NCBI RefSeq assembly: GCF_022201045.2
Contig: NC_068557.1
Location: 6,448,001-6,512,000 of the forward strand
Length of the DNA: 64,000 bases
Reading direction: 5' to 3'
From: Citrus sinensis
Taxonomy: Eukaryota; Streptophyta; Magnoliopsida; Sapindales; Rutaceae
The notes beneath the pieces are model-generated. The model saw only the letters and a list, made by a program, of their open reading frames with translations. It ran no database searches and was not told the DNA's origin. The position numbers and the translations under genes are program-made. Below are positions 59,853-64,000 of the stretch, one piece after another (the first letter of the stretch is position 1; each line of letters starts with the position of its first letter).

Positions 59853-60342
59853 GGTGCAAATAACGCAATTTAATTATTAAATTTTGCAATGAATAAATAT
59901 TGTGGTTAGGTTACATCACTATCCTCCACCGTGTTATTCATTAGATATTGGTGTTGCGCCATTATTAGTACCTTATTAACATGTCGATATATAATGAATC
60001 ACTGGAAAGGCAAAATGAGAAATTGATCACCCATGGACATTAAATTAATTTATTGGCCATTTAATAGTACTACTTAGACTAATTTTTGTCTAGAAGAGCA
60101 ATGAAATAAAGTACTCTTACATAATACTATATATATGTCCTAAATGATCTAACGAATAAAATTCCTTTTTAACTTGATTTTGCTTCTCAATTGTTTAAGC
60201 AATTTTCATTATCTAAGAGGACCCTGAAATCTGTCATTAGTTTATGTAGGATTTTTGTTCATTTTCCTCAAGAGATTTTCATTTTTCTTTGGGGGTCTAT
60301 AAACGTAATCATGTTAGTGAATACTAGGCAATTAAAATAAAT
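59853..60342. other. Gene-free spacer
   Basis: I see nothing beyond AT-rich sequence. Confidence 0.4.
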
Positions 60343-61380
60343 GGAAAATTTACAAAATTAGCCAGTTAAACATTTTCTATCTATGTAGCCAATTTCAACA
60401 TTTTTTGGACAACAATACCCTTATCACTCCAAAACTCAAAAAACTAAACATTCTCTTCACTCCCAAATCCAACAACATGGTCTCGACTTTTCTGGCAACA
60501 ATCGATGGTAGTTGGATGAGCGTTAGACAGAAGCTTCGTCTCTAGAATCATGCCACTGTATTTCTGGCATTTAGACGGTAGTTGGACGAGCAATTGACAA
60601 CGGCTTCATCTCCGAAAGGTAGTTTTTTTTTTTTTTTGTTTCATTTAGATTGGACGGTCATTTGAATGTAATTAAATGTATATTTCATGATAGATGAGTA
60701 TTAGGGTTAATTTCCTATGAATTTTGAAAAGTATTTAATGAGATTATAATTTGAAAAAAATAGCGTATGAGATGTTTGTTGAAATGCTTATTAAACTTTG
60801 TTATGTCATTTTTGATAGACTGTGCCCAAAATCACTTGCTCTGCTTTGCCAAACATGGATTCGCACTAAGCCACAATCAACCCACAACACAATGTATCAA
60901 AAATGAAATAATGAAATCCAATAGGTATTTCAACAAACATCTCACATGCCCTTTTTTTCAAATCATAATCTCATTAAATACTTTTCAAAATTCATAGAAA
61001 ATTAACTAACACTCACCTATAATAAAATATACACTTAATTACATTCAAATGACAGTCCAATCTTAATGAAACAAAAAAAAAAATTGCTTTGGGAGATGAA
61101 GCTGTCGTTAATCACCCGTCTAACTGTTGTTTAAGTGCCAAAAATACAGCCGCATGATGCTAGAGATGAAGCTGCCGTTAAACACCCATCCAACTACCAT
61201 TAATTGTTGTCAGAAAAGCCAAGACCGTGCTGCTAGATTTGGGAGAGAAGAGAGGAGTTTTTTAGGTTATGGAATGACAAGGGTATTGATGTCTAAAAAT
61301 GTTGAAATTGGCTCCATAGGGTAGAAAAAGTTTAATTGACTGAAGACCCTAAAATTCTTAAGTTATTTTTGTAAATTTCC
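60343..61380. mobile_element. Foldback element with about 470-bp inverted arms
   Basis: It starts GGAAAATTTACAAAA and ends TTTTTGTAAATTTCC. Left-arm sequences (AGCCAATTTCAACATTTTT, the 60620-60790 stretch) recur inverted in the right half (61290-61310, 60920-61080). AAAATAAAT is at 60334-60342 and again at 61388-61396, seven bases beyond the apparent end, so the exact limits are uncertain. Open frames inside are AT-rich and not convincing. Confidence 0.7.
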
Positions 61381-61725
61381 AAAACAAAAAATAAATAAAT
61401 AACCTCACCTTTTAAGAAATTGTGTTATAAACTATTTACTTATTCGGCAAACCCTAAAATCTAAAAGATTCGGCAAACCCTAAAATCTAAAAGATTTGAA
61501 TTAAAAAAAAAAAAGCCTAAAAATGCAATTGAAGTAGTCCCTTGTTTGTAAACATTCTATTCTAACAATATGCCACACTCTCTCTAACAATAACATCTAT
61601 TTCGGTATCTGAATCACCTCTTGAATCGGTCAAGCCAATGCAAATATCTCGTGATTAACAAACAACTGTCTTTAGTTCCTTCATTTTCTCTCTTGCTTTC
61701 CCCAATTTTCCTTCCACTCAAACAC
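61381..61725. other. Upstream region of the second AGP gene
   Basis: CGGCAAACCCTAAAATCTAA occurs twice in tandem (about 61445-61490). The final 100 bp resembles the first AGP promoter. Confidence 0.5.
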
Positions 61726-61732
61726 TATAAAT
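61726..61732 (+). promoter_or_regulatory. TATA box of the second AGP gene
   Basis: TATAAAT is preceded by ACTCAAACAC as in the first AGP promoter, 47 nt before the leader hairpin. Confidence 0.65.
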
Positions 61733-61772
61733 TTACTTCCCCTCACCTCCCGTTACATCATTCTTTGACTTT

Positions 61773-61805
61773 GCAGTAATTCTCTATCTATTAGAGAACT
61801 ACTGC
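61773..61805 (+). promoter_or_regulatory. Conserved 5' leader hairpin of the second AGP gene
   Basis: Arms GCAGTA and TACTGC enclose an A-C mismatch, then arms TTCTCTA and TAGAGAA around the loop TCTAT. Both stems are identical to those at 56154-56184, while the mismatch and loop differ. Confidence 0.7.
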
Positions 61806-61889
61806 ATTCTTTAGAATCATCTTTATTTCACTTTCATTTTATTACAAAATCAAAACAAAAATCACTCCAAAAAAATAAATTAAAACAAA

Positions 61890-62453
61890 ATGGCGCGTCA
61901 ACTTGTGGCTCTAGCCCTCATTTTCTTGGCCGTGGCAGGATCAGTCTCAGCTCAAGATCAAGAACAGGATCCTCCGGCAGCCGCACCCGAGGAAGCTCAA
62001 GCTCAACCTAATAAGCCCGAGGAGGAAGCCCCAAAAGCTGCTCCCGCCCAGGCCCCCGCCGCTAATAACCCACCACCCCAACAGAACCAGGAACCACCTG
62101 CTCAGGCTCCAGCTGCCGATTCCCCACCTCAGGACCAGACCCAGCCTCCAGTCTCCGCCCCACCTACACCTACTTCTTCTCCACCAAAGGCTCCATCAAA
62201 GGCTCCTTCTAAGGCTCCATCATCATCATCAAGCAGTGACGACTCTGCTTCTGCACCTGCTCCTGCACCACAGGCAGATGACAGCCCAGCCAGCTCCCCA
62301 CCAACCCCTGAAACCACTGATGACGCCGCCGCCGCAGCCCCCACCGGAGCTACACCCGCCCAAGCCCCGGCCCAAGGCGATGCTGCTGCTCTTAAGGTCT
62401 CTGTCGTCGCCGTTGTGGCCGCAGTTGCTGGCTTCTTCTTCTTCTTCTTCTAA
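61890..62453 (+). CDS. Classical arabinogalactan protein, GPI-anchored, paralogue (187 aa)
   Basis: Signal peptide MARQLVALALIFLAVAGSVSA (1-21) precedes a mature region rich in Pro, Ala, Gln, Ser and Glu, more acidic than its neighbour at the start (QDQEQDPPAAAPEEAQAQ). A short SKAP repeat (three units, about residues 106-120) adds lysines, followed by a Ser run. The block SSPPTPETTDDA is shared with the first AGP. The C-terminus LKVSVVAVVAAVAGFFFFFF is the GPI-anchor signal; its six Phe come from a TTC run and could vary in length. Single exon. This is a tandem duplicate of the gene at 56267. Confidence 0.92.
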   Translation: MARQLVALALIFLAVAGSVSAQDQEQDPPAAAPEEAQAQPNKPEEEAPKAAPAQAPAANNPPPQQNQEPPAQAPAADSPPQDQTQPPVSAPPTPTSSPPKAPSKAPSKAPSSSSSSDDSASAPAPAPQADDSPASSPPTPETTDDAAAAAPTGATPAQAPAQGDAAALKVSVVAVVAAVAGFFFFFF

Positions 62454-63987
62454 GCTTGCAAAATTATAAATTTAGCAAGCGTCAGAAAAAATAGATGAAC
62501 GAAGTCTCATATTCTTTTGTCTCCATGTGTGTTTTTTGTTCATTTAAACGATCATACTTGTAATCATGTCTTGTTAGTTGAAAATTTAATAACATGAGAG
62601 GAAGCCATTGATTTATTTATATTTCCTTAATTATTTTTGTCTTATTCATACTTCTTGTTAATTCAAATATATATCTGAGAGAGCAATACGTAAAATATTT
62701 CCATGAATTGTGCACGCTAACAATTTAAATTATGAAATAAATGACAGTTTTTTTTTTTTTTTTTTGGAGAAGAAATATATGACAGTTAATGCCTCTTAAT
62801 TTATTTTTAACCTTGAATATTCATTTTATTTCTTCTTTTTAATCTCTTCTTTTTTCTTTCCCCTGTATAATGCATGTTGACTTTTATTCGAAACATGCAA
62901 CAGTTTAAGTAGAACAAAGTCGAAATACAGCTAAACAGTAAAGCTAAATTACAATAAACATTCAACTAAACAAAAACTATAAACAATATAAAATTATAGA
63001 AATAACCCTCGGCCTTTATTAAATAATTTTCTTCAAACAGATTTACCACGTACTGTCGAGTGTTTTCAACACACCTTTGAATCGTTTCTTAGTGAAATTT
63101 CAGCGTGCTTGAAATCAAACAGAGAAAATGACAAGGGCATTAAAACATATAGCGTTTATATGTGGTTGTGTTTTTTTTTTTTTTTTGGTTGTGTTTTTAA
63201 AATGAAGAAAAGTCATCAATTTATCAGTATTGAGAGGGAACATTTTGGTCTTAATAAACCATACATTAAGGACTTGATAATGACTGCCTTAAATATTATA
63301 ATTAAAAGGATATTATAATCAAAAGTTTGTAATTAATTCAAAAATTTAATTGTAATTTACAATCAGAACTAGCTTTTATCTATTACGATTCTTTGCTTTC
63401 AATTCTAAGCAATTTAAGAGCCAAAAAAAAATTCATAGTTTGGGTTGAAATTTGTGTACGCATGACGCGGGTGCACCTGAGTTAAACTAAACGGGGCGGG
63501 CGTAAGAGAGAGTCTCTATGCTCATATTCTTACTGGTATATGCATAAATGTTCATATATAAACAATCAGTTTCTCATTCATCCAAACATCATTTTAATCA
63601 TACAAATATACCATTTCAAGTACTCATGGAAGAGTATCCGGATCACCCTAAATTGTTCACTTATTACACCAAGTAAGTCCTAGTCAAAGTCCTACTTCAA
63701 ATTAACTACTTGTCCACTATTTTTCCAACAGATTTTCCAATAATATATTTAGTTACCTAACCAAGGAAAGAGTTGACTTGTACGACATGCATCAAAGAGA
63801 AATTAATTTTTATAAAAGATTAAAGTAAAAATAATAGTAATTATAATATAAATAATTTATGATCCTTTAAGCATTGACTTTTATATATATATATATATAA
63901 TAATAGTAATTTTTATAATTGTTTAATTTAAAGTCTTAATACTGAGATCCAACGAAAGCACATCCATCCTTCGATCCTATTTCCTTC
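62454..63987. other. 3' flank of the second AGP gene and probable LTR sequence
   Basis: 62460-63400 holds the AGP 3' UTR and AT-rich spacer. The last about 500 bp may be part of a copia LTR (TATATAAAC near 63555, then TTTCTCATTC) leading to a primer-binding site. A (TA)n run is at about 63883-63899. Confidence 0.4.
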
Positions 63988-64000
63988 TGGTATCAGACCC
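63988..64000 (+). other. Probable copia primer-binding site at the window end
   Basis: TGGTATCAGACCC differs by one base from the initiator Met tRNA complement (TGGTATCAGAGCC) and follows TATTTCCTTC, a common end of copia LTRs. The element would continue beyond the window. Confidence 0.5.

Overview
The window is nuclear DNA of a eudicot plant. Genes have short exons and AT-rich introns, and the products include a sieve-element occlusion (SEO) protein, classical arabinogalactan proteins and an ATP23 protease. One nuclear-type tRNA gene and many plant transposon classes are present. A woody dicot such as Citrus would fit, but that is a guess. All gene calls come from reading splice sites and translations by eye; no database search was possible.

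Layout. (1) 1-4795 is the 3' part of an LTR retrotransposon of Ty3/gypsy character. Between the lost gag-pol and the 3' LTR it carries two unusual ORFs, a small basic Cys-rich protein and a LOG-like (cytokinin-activating enzyme fold) protein, then a noncoding tract with two copies of a two-tier hairpin. (2) 4796-29550 is a decayed SEO cluster. SEO1 (8458-11642, seven exons, 835 aa) is intact. A lone last exon lies at 13758-14377. SEO2 (21132-23108) is a pseudogene that breaks inside exon 6 and joins directly to a second copy of the LOG-carrying element (23109 to about 26165). That second copy lies in turn inside a minus-strand copia element whose 5' LTR (28909-29217) abuts the SEO 3' flank. 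The flank also holds a SINE whose empty site survives near 15159. (3) 29871-30604 holds tRNA-Thr(UGU) and an mS38/COX24-type mitochondrial ribosomal protein gene.

(4) 36507-45140 holds an ABHD17-type serine hydrolase (plus strand, five exons) and an NAD-dependent glycerol-3-phosphate dehydrogenase (minus strand, eleven exons, one GC-AG intron). (5) 45400-50090 is a nest of non-autonomous DNA transposons: two hAT-like elements or MITEs and two Mutator-like foldbacks, most with clear target-site duplications. (6) 52082-54189 is the ATP23 metalloprotease gene (minus, five exons); a relic of its exon 2 lies at about 57237. (7) 56267-62453 holds two paralogous AGP genes whose 5' leaders share a conserved 31-33 nt hairpin. 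The last bases look like a primer-binding site of another copia element.

The host genes are independent housekeeping or cell-type genes, not a pathway. Most of the interest lies in the LOG-bearing retroelement family and its repeated hairpins, the AGP leader hairpin, and the traceable history of the SEO cluster.
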